Counted from the first letter of the stretch, positions 1-10,439 are shown. The stretch is DNA of 64,000 bases from Flavobacterium yafengii (GCF_030010375.1 NZ_JASCRY010000001.1:1240001-1304000), one strand, 5' to 3'. Translations and numbers: made by a program. Notes: generated from the letters alone by a model not told the origin.

Positions 1-1
1 T

Positions 2-1147
2 GGAAACTACCCTTATTTAGGTTTGTATAACAATGCAAAATATGCCGAGAATAATGCAATAGCATATTCTCAGGCCAGTAATTTTGATTTGAGATGGGAG
101 ACTTCAGAAAAAATTGATTATGGTGTGGATTTAGCTTTTTTAAATAATCGTTTAAAATTTACCTATGATTATTTTATCAATAATCAAGATGGGTTAATTT
201 TAGCGGTGCCTCAGCCTTTGTCTTTGGGTGTTCCAAATAATTCAATCTCTAAGAATATTGGAGCTTTAAGGAACTCAGGGCACGAATTATCCATTGAGGC
301 TTCTCCTTTTAGAAGTGAAAATTTTGAATGGACCTTAACTGCTAATTTATCTTTAGTAAAAAGTAAAGTGAATACTTTAGTGAATGGTCAGGATATTAAT
401 TATGTTGATGCAGATAATTTTAATACTGGAAACAATATATTAAGAGAAGGTGAGTCGCCTTATGCTTTGTATGGTTTTAAATATTGGGGAGTAAATCCGG
501 CTAATGGTAACCCAGTTTATTATAAAGCTGATGGTTCGTTAGTTCAAGGAAATATCGATACTCAGGCATATAGAGTTTTTGATCCAAGCAATCCTTCGGA
601 TATTTCGGTAGCTTCTTCTTTAAGTACATCTGATAAAAGTATTTTAGGAAGTATACTTCCTACTTATTTTGGAGCGTTCAATTCTAACATGAGATATAAA
701 GACTTTGATTTAGGTTTCATGTTCCGTTTTAGTGGAGGTAATAAAATTCACAATTCAACTAGACGTGATGCGTTAACTATGAATTTCAATAACAATGGTA
801 CTGAGATATTAGGAAGATGGCAAAGTGCTTCTAATCCTGGTGATGGATGGACTCCAAGATTGAGAGATGATAGAGAAACTTTTATCAATTTAAATCAAGC
901 GTCTACTCGTTTTGTTGAAGATGGTGATTATATCAAATTGGATAATGTAACTTTAGGTTACAATTTGCCAAAACCAGTTTTAGAAAAAATTGGAGTTGAT
1001 AAATTTAGACTTTTTGTGCAAGGTCAAAACTTATTAATTATTACAGACTATAAAGGTTTAGATCCAGAGATGGAAATTACAGGAATTGATTTAAATGGTA
1101 CTCCAAGATCTCGAGTATTCACTATTGGTCTTAATGTAGGTTTCTAA
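2..1147 (+). CDS. SusC/RagA-family TonB-linked outer membrane receptor, 3' part only
   Basis: The reading frame is open from base 2, so the gene begins outside the window and only about 381 C-terminal residues are visible. They are the end of a TonB-dependent beta-barrel: alternating amphipathic strands, the Bacteroidota SusC signature region near GFKYWGVNPANGNPVYY, and a C-terminal phenylalanine (TIGLNVGF) typical of outer-membrane barrels recognised by BamA. A SusD-like lipoprotein gene starts 7 bp downstream, so the two form a classic SusCD import pair for an oligosaccharide or other large nutrient. The substrate cannot be inferred, because no glycoside hydrolase, protease or dedicated regulator lies beside it in the window. 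The plug and N-terminal domains are not visible. Confidence 0.93.
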   Translation, partial: GNYPYLGLYNNAKYAENNAIAYSQASNFDLRWETSEKIDYGVDLAFLNNRLKFTYDYFINNQDGLILAVPQPLSLGVPNNSISKNIGALRNSGHELSIEASPFRSENFEWTLTANLSLVKSKVNTLVNGQDINYVDADNFNTGNNILREGESPYALYGFKYWGVNPANGNPVYYKADGSLVQGNIDTQAYRVFDPSNPSDISVASSLSTSDKSILGSILPTYFGAFNSNMRYKDFDLGFMFRFSGGNKIHNSTRRDALTMNFNNNGTEILGRWQSASNPGDGWTPRLRDDRETFINLNQASTRFVEDGDYIKLDNVTLGYNLPKPVLEKIGVDKFRLFVQGQNLLIITDYKGLDPEMEITGIDLNGTPRSRVFTIGLNVGF

Positions 1148-1154
1148 TTTAAAA

Positions 1155-2792
1155 ATGAAAAAAATGAAAAATAAAAATAAATTTTTATCCTTATGGAGTG
1201 CTAAAATAGCAGTTCCGGTAATGATGGTTGCACTTTTGTTTGTCTCTTGCAGCGAAGAAAATACTATTGACTTAGTCCCTTTTAATAGTGTGGAAGAAAA
1301 TATTGCTTTTACCACTCCTGCACTGATTGATCTTTCAGTTTCAGGGATGTATAATGGTGCTCAATTGGGTAACTTTAATGGTGCTGGAGCCAGAGGCTAT
1401 GTGTTTGGAGCGGCTTATATTCAGCAAGGTGATAATAGAGGTGAAGATGTAGTTAATTTAGCGGCATTCTATCAACTAACTTATACGGGAACCTATGATC
1501 CAACTACGGCTAATAATGTATATTATTGGGCTGACGCTTACCGTTTAATCAATAGAACAAATATTGTAATTGAAGGAGTTGAAAAAGCTGTTGCAAGCGG
1601 AATAATATCTCAAGCTTTAGGGAATGATTATATTGGACAAGCAAAATTTTTCAGAGCGATTACACATAATGAATTATTGATTTATTTTGCAAGACCTTTT
1701 CAAGATAAAAACGGAGATAATCCAGGTGTTCCTTACAGAGAACTCCCTTATAATACTGCTGCAAATATTGAGCTAGGTTTGGCTCAAGGGAGAAATACTG
1801 TTGCTGAGTGTTATACTAAAATTCTTAAAGATTTGAATGACGCTGAGACTTTGCTTGCTCCAAAAAGCGCAAGAACTGGTGCAACTGCAATTGAAAGGAT
1901 TACTAAAGAAGCTGCGATTGCTTATAAAACGAGAGTTTATTTGCACATGCGTAATTGGAACAATGTAATAACGGAAGGTTTAAAGTTGAATGGTTTATAC
2001 AGTATGGAAGATAATCCTAACACTCCTTTCGCTAGTAACACTTCAAATAAAGAATCTATTTTCTCTATTGCAAATGGAGCTACAAATAATCCAGGTGCTA
2101 ATGGTGCATTAGCAAATATGTATCATCCACCAATTCCAGCAGCCTCTAATGGTCGTGGATTGGTAGCTATAAGCCCAATTATTTGGAGAGATCCAAGTTG
2201 GTTGTCAGATGATAAAAGAAGAACTGAAGGTGCTATGGTTATAACAGGTATTGGAAGTTATTATCCAAATTCTAAATTCACCAAAAAATACAAAGATGGT
2301 GTGAATAAAACAGATGCGGCTCCAGTAATCAGATATGCTGAAGTAGCATTGAATATGGCTGAAGCTTACGCTAGAAATAATGATGTTGTTAACGGTTTAA
2401 CAAGATTAAACTCGGTTAGAAACAGATCTTTAGCTAATCCGACAACACAGGCTTTTACAGCAACTAGTTTTTCTTCTAACATTACATTATTAGGTGCTAT
2501 ATTGAAGGAAAGAAGAATAGAGTTTCTTATGGAGGGACGTCGTTGGGCTGATATTCATAGATTGCAAAATGACCCTAATTTCCCAGTAGTTGGTGTTCCT
2601 GCAAAAGCTGCTAATGGAGGTTTTTCTAGTGCTTCAACAGCTTTAGCAGCATATACATTAGGTACTCCATACTCAGGTGCTTTAGGTGTTAATGCAATTC
2701 CTTACGATAACTTTAAGTTTTTGTGGCCTATACCGCAATTGGAGTTGGATTCTAATCCAACTCTAAGAGCGCAACAAAATCCTGGTTACTAA
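1155..2792 (+). CDS. SusD/RagB-family nutrient-binding outer membrane lipoprotein
   Basis: This 545-residue protein is the surface lipoprotein that caps the preceding SusC barrel and captures the ligand. It has a signal peptide ending in a lipobox (LLFVSC, Cys near residue 32). It then shows the helical TPR-like SusD fold, with family-typical stretches such as GQAKFFRAITHNELLIYFARPF, here given only up to its first residues, and KERRIEFLMEGRRWADIHR near residues 455-475. The C-terminal FKFLWPIPQLELDSNP motif, with PIPQ, is the standard SusD ending. It follows the SusC stop by 7 bp, so translation is probably coupled. An alternative start three codons downstream (Met4) is possible. The ligand is unknown. 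Confidence 0.94.
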   Translation: MKKMKNKNKFLSLWSAKIAVPVMMVALLFVSCSEENTIDLVPFNSVEENIAFTTPALIDLSVSGMYNGAQLGNFNGAGARGYVFGAAYIQQGDNRGEDVVNLAAFYQLTYTGTYDPTTANNVYYWADAYRLINRTNIVIEGVEKAVASGIISQALGNDYIGQAKFFRAITHNELLIYFARPFQDKNGDNPGVPYRELPYNTAANIELGLAQGRNTVAECYTKILKDLNDAETLLAPKSARTGATAIERITKEAAIAYKTRVYLHMRNWNNVITEGLKLNGLYSMEDNPNTPFASNTSNKESIFSIANGATNNPGANGALANMYHPPIPAASNGRGLVAISPIIWRDPSWLSDDKRRTEGAMVITGIGSYYPNSKFTKKYKDGVNKTDAAPVIRYAEVALNMAEAYARNNDVVNGLTRLNSVRNRSLANPTTQAFTATSFSSNITLLGAILKERRIEFLMEGRRWADIHRLQNDPNFPVVGVPAKAANGGFSSASTALAAYTLGTPYSGALGVNAIPYDNFKFLWPIPQLELDSNPTLRAQQNPGY

Positions 2793-2816
2793 ATTTAATA
2801 TTTGTAGCGCATTAAA

Positions 2817-2920
2817 CAAGGTAGTAAGCTCTTATTACTACAACCTTGAAAAAACCGGTATGGATTAAATTAATTGCTATTCAAACAGTTGCGAGATCTT
2901 TTTCTTGCAACTGTTTTTTT
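2817..2920 (+). terminator. Two hairpins after the first susD, the second an intrinsic terminator
   Basis: A first hairpin pairs GTAGTAA (2821-2827) with TTACTAC (2835-2841), flanked by CAAG/CTTG. The second pairs AAACAGTTGC (2883-2892) with GCAACTGTTT (2907-2916) and runs into a T tract. The second has full intrinsic-terminator architecture and closes the susCD transcript. Confidence 0.8.
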
Positions 2921-3490
2921 TAAATTTGTTCTTATTCGATGCTTTAATTGATAGTTTTCAAGAGTCATAAAATGACATGGCTATGTCTAGGCTATTTATA
3001 TTTAATTTATTTCATTTTGTGAATTTAAGAATAGCAGATTACTTTTAGAAATAAAATCTATTCTAATAAATTAGCTTATAATTTAAATTTTTTGTAATTT
3101 CTTTTTAAATTACTTTCATTACTTTTTGTAAAAGAGAGTTTCTAGTTTAGCTTTTCTTAATTTAATAACTCTTTTGAAAATTAACAGGGAATATTATGGA
3201 AGTATTGTTAACAGGCAAGTGAGTCAATTTCGACTTGATTCATAAGTTCTGATTTCCTAAATTTGGTGTTAAAATTAAATTGGTTTATAGTTGGATTAAT
3301 TTTGATAAAAACATAAGTTTATATAGAGATATTAGTAAACAATATGGCTTGAATGTGAAAAATGATTAAGGAACCTATTGTTTTGAGTGAAAAAATTAAC
3401 AAATGTTAATTTCGTTATTTGTGAAATAAATTTGTTTCTTTAAGAAATTATTATGATTTTTGTGAAATAACTAATTCAAAACAAATTAAT
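2921..3490. other. AT-rich intergenic region before the second susC
   Basis: No gene is seen in this stretch of about 570 bp. Its 3' end carries the likely promoter of the second susCD operon, annotated separately. The rest is AT-rich with no strong hairpin or repeat that I could support. Confidence 0.6.
3395..3434 (+). promoter_or_regulatory. Likely promoter of second susCD pair with an operator-like inverted repeat
   Basis: TAAATTTG at 3427-3434 matches the Bacteroidota -7 consensus TAnnTTTG, and the start codon is 56 bp downstream. Overlapping the expected -33 area is an inverted repeat, ATTAAC-AAAT-GTTAAT (3395-3410), which could bind a dimeric regulator. A clear TTG -33 element is not seen. 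The promoter call rests on the -7 match and position; the operator is inference. Confidence 0.5.
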
Positions 3491-6400
3491 ATGAGATCAA
3501 AATTCAAATGGATTTTTTCATTGCTATTGGCATTGTCCATGCAATTTGCATTTGCACAAGAAAGAACTATTACAGGTGTCGTTTCTGATGCTTCAGGTCC
3601 TATTCCTGGTGTAAACGTTTTAATTAAAGGTATTAAGACAGGAGTACAAACTGACTTTGATGGGAAGTATGCTATTAAAGCAAAAACAGGCGATGTTTTG
3701 GTTTTCTCTTTCGTGGGGATGACTCAATCGTCAAAAACAGTTGGTGCTTCGAATTCCATCAACGTATCAATGCAAAATGATGCTAAGGTCTTAGCTGAGG
3801 TAGTAGTTCAAGGGTACAGAACAGTAACTAAAAAGAAAGCTGTTGTTTCAGATGCCACAGTATCCAGTAAAACTATTGAAAATAGACCAAACGCAAACGC
3901 TATTAACACGCTTCAAGGTCAGTTAGCTGGGGTTAACATTACAGCTAGTACTGGTCAACCAGGAGCAAAATCAACGGTTGTTATTAGAGGGGTAGGTACT
4001 ATTACAGGTAACTCAGATCCTTTGTATGTGATTGATGGTTTTCCGTCAAACAGTGACAACTTTCGTTCTATCAACCCTAATGACATTGAGTCTACTTCTG
4101 TACTGAAAGATGCTGCGGCAATTGCTGAGTATGGTAACAGAGGGTCAAATGGTGTTATTGTTATTAGAACTAGAAGAGCAAAGTTTGGAGAGTCTAAAAC
4201 TACGTTTAGAGCAAGCTCTCAGTATGGTGTTGGAGAATTGCAAAAACCAAAATACAGTTATGCTAACTCTAAGCAGTTATTGAAGATTGAACAAAATTTC
4301 GGTTCTGGTTTGGGAGCTACGTTAACTGATGCACAAATTGCAGCGTATGCCATTAATACGGACTGGGTTGATTATTTCTTTAATCAATCAAATACAACTT
4401 CGCATAACATAGCTGTTGAAAACAGTAGTCAAAATATTAGTTCTTACACCTCTTTGGGTTATTTTGAGCAACAAGGTATTTTAGCTACAACTGGTTTAAA
4501 AAGATTTACATTAAGAAATAATATCAATGGTAAATCTGCAAATGATAGATTTAAATATCAAGTTAACACTTCATTTGGTTTCAGTAAAAACAATGAAGCG
4601 ACTACTTTAGGTGAAGGTGCTATTAATAGAAATTATGTTTTAGGTGCTTTTATATCAGCCCCTTATGTTTCTCCAAGTATTTATACAGGCCCTCAGTCAG
4701 CATTAGATTATTACAATAATACTCCAGGTTTATTGGCTACTCCTATTATGTTAGTAGATAAATTACAACAATACAAAAACCAAACGGATGAGGTACGTGT
4801 TGATGTTGCTACAGATTTTTCATATGATATTACTAAGGATTTGGTAATACGTAGTAGGTTAAATGGTCAATTATTAGATACTAGATTTTTTCAATCTGAG
4901 TTTCCAAACTCTTTCAATGCATTGTTGTTCCAGGCTGCAGGTCAAACTTTTACCGGTTTTGAGGACATAAATTCAAGAAGAGAGTGGTATTTTAACAATT
5001 TATGGCAAATCAATTATGGTAAAACGCTAGGTGAACATACGTTCAATGTTAATGCGAACATGGAATACAATCATTCTCGTTTGTATACTAATAACATTAG
5101 ACAAAGAGGTTTAATAGAAGGTATCTTTGTTCCTAATACAGGAGCAGGTTATGCAGGTGATACTGGTACTAATGATTTTTATGTACCTCAAGTTTCAGCG
5201 CGTAACGTTAGAAATGATTTGATATCTTATTTCGGTTCGTTTGATTATGACTTCAAGGATAAGTATGGTATTGTTGGCTCCGTAAGAAGAGATGGTTCTT
5301 CTAGATTTATTGAGGACAAACAATGGGGTACGTTTTACTCTGTAGGAGGTAGATGGAATCTTGATGAGGAAGCTTTTATGGATAATGTTTCTTTTATAGA
5401 TGTATTGAAATTGAGAGGGTCTTACGGTACTGTTGGTAATCAGAGAGTTGTGACAGGTGATGTTTTTGCAGGTATTCAACCCCCTCGTTTTGCCGATATA
5501 TATAGTATTGCAAACAATACTTACAATGGTGGAACAGGTTATGCAATTAACTTTGGTTTTCCAGAATTGCAATGGGAAACAACTACGCAATGGAATGCTG
5601 GATTAGATTTTGAAATGTTTAAAGGGAGACTTAGAGGAGCAGCTGATTATTACAATAGAGAAACATCTCAATTGTTTTTAGAAAATCCGGTTACTTCAAC
5701 TTCGGGTACAGCAACTTTAACTCAAAATGCTGATGTAACTGTTACTAACAAAGGTGTAGAGTTAAATTTGGCTTATGATATCATTAGAAATCAAGACAAA
5801 GAAATATCTCTAACAATTAAAGCTAACGGTTCACGTAACACGAATCTTGTATCCAATATTCAAGGTGCTGGACAAATATTTTCAGGTGCTGGACTTTTTG
5901 TTAGTGAGAATGGTGGTGGAATTAACGAACCTTTTGTGTATAAATATTTAGGAGTAAATCCAGTAAGCGGAAACTTATTATTTGAGGATGCAGCAGGAAA
6001 TCCAACAGAAAATCCAGTTCAAGCAGATAAAAGAAGAGCAGGCGTGAATAATTTACCAAAGTATCAAGGTGGTTTTGGTTTTGATTTCAGTATCAAAGGA
6101 TTTTATGCTTCCACTTTATTTACATTTGCATATGATGTAGCTCGTTTTGATTACGATTTAGATAATTTATATTCTGTAGGAAATATAGGTCAATTTAACG
6201 TAACGGATGATTTGTTAAATGCTTGGACTTCAACAAATACTAATACTGATGTTCCTTCATTAAATGCCGGTAATTTAGGGTTAGGTGATGAATCAGATCG
6301 TTTCCTTAAAGATGCTTCTTATATTCGTATGAGAAATGTGCAAGTAGGTTACAATGTTCCGCAAAAATTCTTAAAGGGTACTTTTATGACTGCAGTGTCA

Positions 6401-6535
6401 TTCTCCCTACAAGGAGAAAACTTATTAACTTTCTCTAAATGGAAAGGTTTTGATGTTGAAAGTAGCAGAACTAACGATGTATATCAATACCCAACTCCAA
6501 GATTGTACACTTTCGGTGTAGATGTTAAATTTTAA
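3491..6535 (+). CDS. SusC/RagA-family TonB-linked outer membrane receptor
   Basis: This is a complete 1014-residue SusC. It has a signal peptide (1 to about 22, cleavage after FAFA), then a carboxypeptidase-D-regulatory-like beta-sandwich (about 24-105, ending in the VFSFVGM box). The TonB plug follows (about 115-230) with NTLQGQLAGVNI and the YVIDGFP signature, and then a 22-strand barrel ends in TFGVDVKF with a terminal Phe. It imports a nutrient across the outer membrane using TonB/ExbBD energy, with the SusD encoded 11 bp downstream. No N-terminal signalling (STN) domain is present, so regulation by a partner anti-sigma factor is unlikely. The substrate is unknown. Confidence 0.96.
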   Translation: MRSKFKWIFSLLLALSMQFAFAQERTITGVVSDASGPIPGVNVLIKGIKTGVQTDFDGKYAIKAKTGDVLVFSFVGMTQSSKTVGASNSINVSMQNDAKVLAEVVVQGYRTVTKKKAVVSDATVSSKTIENRPNANAINTLQGQLAGVNITASTGQPGAKSTVVIRGVGTITGNSDPLYVIDGFPSNSDNFRSINPNDIESTSVLKDAAAIAEYGNRGSNGVIVIRTRRAKFGESKTTFRASSQYGVGELQKPKYSYANSKQLLKIEQNFGSGLGATLTDAQIAAYAINTDWVDYFFNQSNTTSHNIAVENSSQNISSYTSLGYFEQQGILATTGLKRFTLRNNINGKSANDRFKYQVNTSFGFSKNNEATTLGEGAINRNYVLGAFISAPYVSPSIYTGPQSALDYYNNTPGLLATPIMLVDKLQQYKNQTDEVRVDVATDFSYDITKDLVIRSRLNGQLLDTRFFQSEFPNSFNALLFQAAGQTFTGFEDINSRREWYFNNLWQINYGKTLGEHTFNVNANMEYNHSRLYTNNIRQRGLIEGIFVPNTGAGYAGDTGTNDFYVPQVSARNVRNDLISYFGSFDYDFKDKYGIVGSVRRDGSSRFIEDKQWGTFYSVGGRWNLDEEAFMDNVSFIDVLKLRGSYGTVGNQRVVTGDVFAGIQPPRFADIYSIANNTYNGGTGYAINFGFPELQWETTTQWNAGLDFEMFKGRLRGAADYYNRETSQLFLENPVTSTSGTATLTQNADVTVTNKGVELNLAYDIIRNQDKEISLTIKANGSRNTNLVSNIQGAGQIFSGAGLFVSENGGGINEPFVYKYLGVNPVSGNLLFEDAAGNPTENPVQADKRRAGVNNLPKYQGGFGFDFSIKGFYASTLFTFAYDVARFDYDLDNLYSVGNIGQFNVTDDLLNAWTSTNTNTDVPSLNAGNLGLGDESDRFLKDASYIRMRNVQVGYNVPQKFLKGTFMTAVSFSLQGENLLTFSKWKGFDVESSRTNDVYQYPTPRLYTFGVDVKF

Positions 6536-6546
6536 TTAGAAAAATT

Positions 6547-8091
6547 ATGAAGAAAATATTTGGAATATTAATAGTATCATTGACACTTTTTGTTTCGTGT
6601 TCAGATGAGTTGTTGGAGCCTTTCACTCCCGGTTCTCTTACCGAAGAAGTGGCTGTAACTAAGAGTAGTGATTTAGTCAATTTGGTAAATTCATCAATGA
6701 ATATATTGACCAATAGAGCAGATTACGTTTTTAGTTCTATTTTTACTGATGAAGCTGCTCCTGGATCTCAAAACGGTGGTCAAGGTATCACTACAGATTA
6801 TGTTTTTTTAATGAATGTTAGTAATGGTTCAGCCGCTGCTATTTGGCAATCACAATACTTTGCATTAGCAAGAATTAATCGTGTTATTACTTTTGCTGAT
6901 AAAGTGGTTGCAACTAGTCCTGCTAATCAGCAACTTATTAATAGGTCTAAAGCGGAAGCTTTAGTGTTAAGAGCATTAGCGCACATTAAGATATTATCTT
7001 ATTTTTCTCCTAATCCTAAGGACGGTGCTGCGTTAGCTGGAGTTTTAGCGGACAGAATTATACTTACTACGGAGAAACCACAAAGGACTACAAATGCTGA
7101 TTTTTATGCCTTAATTCATGCTGATTTAGATGCTGCAATAGGTATTTTTAATGCTAATACAGCTACAGCATATTCTAACAAAACGTATTATCCTTCTAAA
7201 GCTTTAGCTCAAGCGCTAAAAGCTCGTGCTTACGCACTAAAAGGTGATTATCCTAATGCAGAAATTTTTGCTAATACTGTGATTACTACGTCAGGAATTA
7301 CATTGGCTAATACTCAGGCTCAATATGATGCTGTTTTCCATACGCACAATGAGCCTGTAAATACAGAGGTTATTTTCAGATTAAGAAGAACTGTGCAGCA
7401 AAATGCACAAGGCACAAACTTAAACAACGGTTGGGTTTCTATAGCAAATAGGAGAAATGGTTCTCCATTTTATGAAGTAAGTAGATCATTATACAATAAA
7501 CTTACTGCTGTTTCAGGGGATTACAGGCTAAATACTACTGTTTTCTTAAACGGTACAAGTTCATCTTTAATTGATCCTAATTACACTACTTCTGCAGATG
7601 TCAGAAATACTGATATTATTGTTTTACAAAAACATGGTGGACAATCTGCTGTTACTGCAACAAATGGTTTTAATCCAGACTTTATGGTGTCTAGACTATC
7701 AGAAATGTACTTTATTAGAGCCGAGGCGAGAGCAGCTGCTGGTGATTTAGTTGGTGTTGGTACGAATTTGAAAGCAATATTAGATGCTCGTTTCCCAACG
7801 GCACAACTAGCTCCTGTATTTGCTAATCCGCAAGCTGCATGGAAAGGTATCTTGGATGAAAGAAGAAAGGAATTATCTTTTGAAGGTTTTAGATTTATTG
7901 ATTTAAAACGTATTGGTACTCTAGCAGGTGCTTCTTTAGAGAGAGATGCTTCTGAGTATGCATCAAGTGCTTGGAGTTTTCCAGCGGCTAATCCATCTAA
8001 CTTGCCATTAAGTAGTTTTAAATTTACTTTGCCAATCCCACAAGTTGAGGTTAATGGTAATGCTGATATACAGCAAAACGACGGTTACTAA
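6547..8091 (+). CDS. SusD/RagB-family nutrient-binding outer membrane lipoprotein
   Basis: A 514-residue partner of the SusC upstream. The signal peptide carries the lipobox LFVSC (Cys19). SusD features include SKAEALVLRALAHIKILSYF in the TPR region (residues about 135-155), DERRKELSFEGFRFIDLKR (about 438-456), and the terminal FTLPIPQVEVN motif. It lacks close similarity to the first SusD in the window outside these family motifs, so the two loci probably serve different substrates. The gene starts 11 bp after the susC stop, and an efficient terminator follows it. Confidence 0.94.
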   Translation: MKKIFGILIVSLTLFVSCSDELLEPFTPGSLTEEVAVTKSSDLVNLVNSSMNILTNRADYVFSSIFTDEAAPGSQNGGQGITTDYVFLMNVSNGSAAAIWQSQYFALARINRVITFADKVVATSPANQQLINRSKAEALVLRALAHIKILSYFSPNPKDGAALAGVLADRIILTTEKPQRTTNADFYALIHADLDAAIGIFNANTATAYSNKTYYPSKALAQALKARAYALKGDYPNAEIFANTVITTSGITLANTQAQYDAVFHTHNEPVNTEVIFRLRRTVQQNAQGTNLNNGWVSIANRRNGSPFYEVSRSLYNKLTAVSGDYRLNTTVFLNGTSSSLIDPNYTTSADVRNTDIIVLQKHGGQSAVTATNGFNPDFMVSRLSEMYFIRAEARAAAGDLVGVGTNLKAILDARFPTAQLAPVFANPQAAWKGILDERRKELSFEGFRFIDLKRIGTLAGASLERDASEYASSAWSFPAANPSNLPLSSFKFTLPIPQVEVNGNADIQQNDGY

Positions 8092-8145
8092 TCATAAGTT
8101 AATGTCCTAATAGACAATACTGATTATTTAATCAGATTATTTTAT

Positions 8146-8182
8146 AAAAGTTGCAAGATTTATTTCTTGCAACTTTTTTTTA
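8146..8182 (+). terminator. Intrinsic terminator after the second susD
   Basis: AAAAGTTGCAAG (8146-8157) pairs perfectly with CTTGCAACTTTT (8166-8177) across an 8-nt loop and continues into a T tract. The stem core GTTGC/GCAAC is the same as in the terminator after the first susD. Confidence 0.9.
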
Positions 8183-8516
8183 TTCATCATTGATTTTTTG
8201 GTGAGGATTTTAAATTTGAGTTTATAAGTGACTGTTTGTCTTTTGTTTTGCACGTTAAAAATTATTTGTTATTAGATTGAAATCAAAATCTAAAATTTAT
8301 GCGAATGAATTTATGAACCAATTGGTTAATGCTAATAGATAATTAACGTTGAATTAAAATTTTAAAAACTGAGTTTGATTAATGTTTACCTCAATTTTTT
8401 TATTTATTTAACTACCTTTGTTTTCGTTTTTTATAGCTTTACACAAATATTTAAAACTGTATCATGAGACTAAATCATATTTTCTGCTGAGAAATTAATT
8501 CCTGTATTATTTATTT
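8183..8516. other. Intergenic region upstream of the porin gene, with a candidate -7 element
   Basis: No gene is present in this AT-rich stretch. TACCTTTG at 8413-8420 fits TAnnTTTG and could start a transcript with a leader of about 90 nt for the porin. No TTG at the usual -33 spacing is evident, so the promoter is tentative. Confidence 0.45.
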
Positions 8517-10439
8517 ATGAAAAAAGCAATATTTTTATTATTACTCACTAACATATGTATAGCACAAGATTTAAGTCAGCAAAAGCAAATTAAAGACACA
8601 ACTACCGCTAAAATCGCCACCATCGACATGTATCGATTTATCACAATCGATAACGATACAACTTACATTGATACCTCTCTTACCATTCAAAAAGAATACA
8701 GTCACAATTATTTGCGAAAAGATATTTTTGGACTTTTACCTTTTGCAAATGATGGACAAACCTATAATACGTTGCAGTATAGTTTGACTGATTTTTCACC
8801 GTATCCAGAATTTGGTTTTAAAGCAAAACATTTTAATTTTTTAGAAGCGAATCAAATAAGGTATAGTTCTGTAGCTACGCCTGTGACCGAATTGTATTTT
8901 AAAACTACCGTAAGAAAAGGGCAATCTGTAGATGCATTTATAACCTTAAATACTTCTGAAAACCTTAATTTTTCTATTGCATACAAAGGATTGCGTTCAG
9001 AAGGGGTGTATATTAATCAGTTATCCAGCACAGGTAATTTTAGATTTACAACAAATTTTAATACCAAAAATAAGCGCTATTTTGCTAAAGCGCATTATAC
9101 TTTTCAAGATATTCTGAATGAGGAAAATGGAGGGATAACTACAATAGATGATTTCGAAAGTGAAGATCCAAACTATAATAATCGCCAACGATTTGAAGTT
9201 TATTTTTCAGATGCTAAGTCATTTCTTAAAGGGAAAAGAATATTTCTGGACCATAATTTCAGGATAAATTCAGAAAAAGGGAATAATAACTTGTATTTAA
9301 CCCATCAGTTTAATTATGAAAATAAATTTTTTGAATACAATCAGGCTACAGTTCCATCAACAGTAGGAGGTACAATTGTATATAGATTTGGTGAATCTTT
9401 TAAAAGTAGCGGGATAAATGATCAAACGCGTTATAACAAAATGTACAATAGAGTAGGGCTGGTTTATGAGAACGCCACTTTAGGTAAATTCCAGTTTTTT
9501 GCCGATGATTTTAGATCAAATTATTATTACGACCAAATATTGATTTTTGATAATCAAAATGTGATTCCAAGTTCATTCAGCCAGGAAATTAATAGTGTTG
9601 GTGGTCAATATGAATATCGTAAAAATAAATGGAATGGTAAATTTTTATACTCAAGATCAGTAACGGCGCAGTCTTTATCAAATCTTGATGCTAAATTAAA
9701 ATATGATTTTAATGACGAAACTCAATTCTCATTTCAATACCAGAGCATAAATAAATTGCCAAACAGTAATTATAATCTTCATCAAAGTAGCTACGTTCAG
9801 TACAACTGGTCAAATGATTTTAAGAACGAAAAAATAAATTCAATTAGCGCTAATGCAATTACTTCATGGGTAGATGCAGAAGTACAATTTTCAGTTTTGA
9901 AAGATCATTTGTATTTTAATGATGCGTCAACTTCTGAACAAGCATTAGCAAAAACACAAATAGTGGCTCCGTCACAATATGATGGGACAATAAATTATTT
10001 GTCAGTAAAAGTAAGTAGAGAATTGACATTTGGAAATTTTGCTTTAGATAATACCATTTTATATCAAAAAGTAGATCAACAAGATGCAGTTTTAAATGTT
10101 CCGGAAATTGTAACAAGAAATACGTTTTATTACTCCAATTATTTATTCAAACGTGCTTTGTTTTTACAAACAGGAATTGTACTGAATTATTTTACTAAAT
10201 ATTATGCAAGTGACTATAATCCGGTTATTGGAGAGTTTTTTGTGCAAAACGATAAACAAATTGGAAATCATCCAAACTTTGATTTTTTTATAAACGCAAA
10301 AATTCAAAGAACTCGAATTTATTTCAAAGCAGAGCATTTTAACTCTTCTCTTTCGGGTAATAATTTTTATTCTTCACCAAATAACCCATCACGTGATTTC
10401 ACGATTCGATTAGGGTTAATTTGGAACTTCTTTAATTAA
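8517..10439 (+). CDS. Putative outer membrane porin of the Bacteroidota Porin_10 type
   Basis: This 640-residue exported protein has a short signal peptide (MKKAIFLLLLTNICIAQ, cleavage near residue 16). A long run of amphipathic beta strands rich in Tyr, Phe and Asn follows, and the protein ends in IRLGLIWNFFN. The length, the early FGLLPFANDGQTYNTL segment and the barrel-like remainder match the flavobacterial proteins annotated as putative porin. It would sit in the outer membrane as a passive or semi-specific channel. It stands alone between two terminator-like structures. The family assignment is from recognition of overall pattern, and substrate specificity is unknown. Confidence 0.75.
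   Translation: MKKAIFLLLLTNICIAQDLSQQKQIKDTTTAKIATIDMYRFITIDNDTTYIDTSLTIQKEYSHNYLRKDIFGLLPFANDGQTYNTLQYSLTDFSPYPEFGFKAKHFNFLEANQIRYSSVATPVTELYFKTTVRKGQSVDAFITLNTSENLNFSIAYKGLRSEGVYINQLSSTGNFRFTTNFNTKNKRYFAKAHYTFQDILNEENGGITTIDDFESEDPNYNNRQRFEVYFSDAKSFLKGKRIFLDHNFRINSEKGNNNLYLTHQFNYENKFFEYNQATVPSTVGGTIVYRFGESFKSSGINDQTRYNKMYNRVGLVYENATLGKFQFFADDFRSNYYYDQILIFDNQNVIPSSFSQEINSVGGQYEYRKNKWNGKFLYSRSVTAQSLSNLDAKLKYDFNDETQFSFQYQSINKLPNSNYNLHQSSYVQYNWSNDFKNEKINSISANAITSWVDAEVQFSVLKDHLYFNDASTSEQALAKTQIVAPSQYDGTINYLSVKVSRELTFGNFALDNTILYQKVDQQDAVLNVPEIVTRNTFYYSNYLFKRALFLQTGIVLNYFTKYYASDYNPVIGEFFVQNDKQIGNHPNFDFFINAKIQRTRIYFKAEHFNSSLSGNNFYSSPNNPSRDFTIRLGLIWNFFN

Noticed and set aside
5195..5590. 131-codon minus-strand frame inside the second susC
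   Set aside because: It is the antisense shadow of a confident SusC coding region, with no signal, motif or start context of its own.
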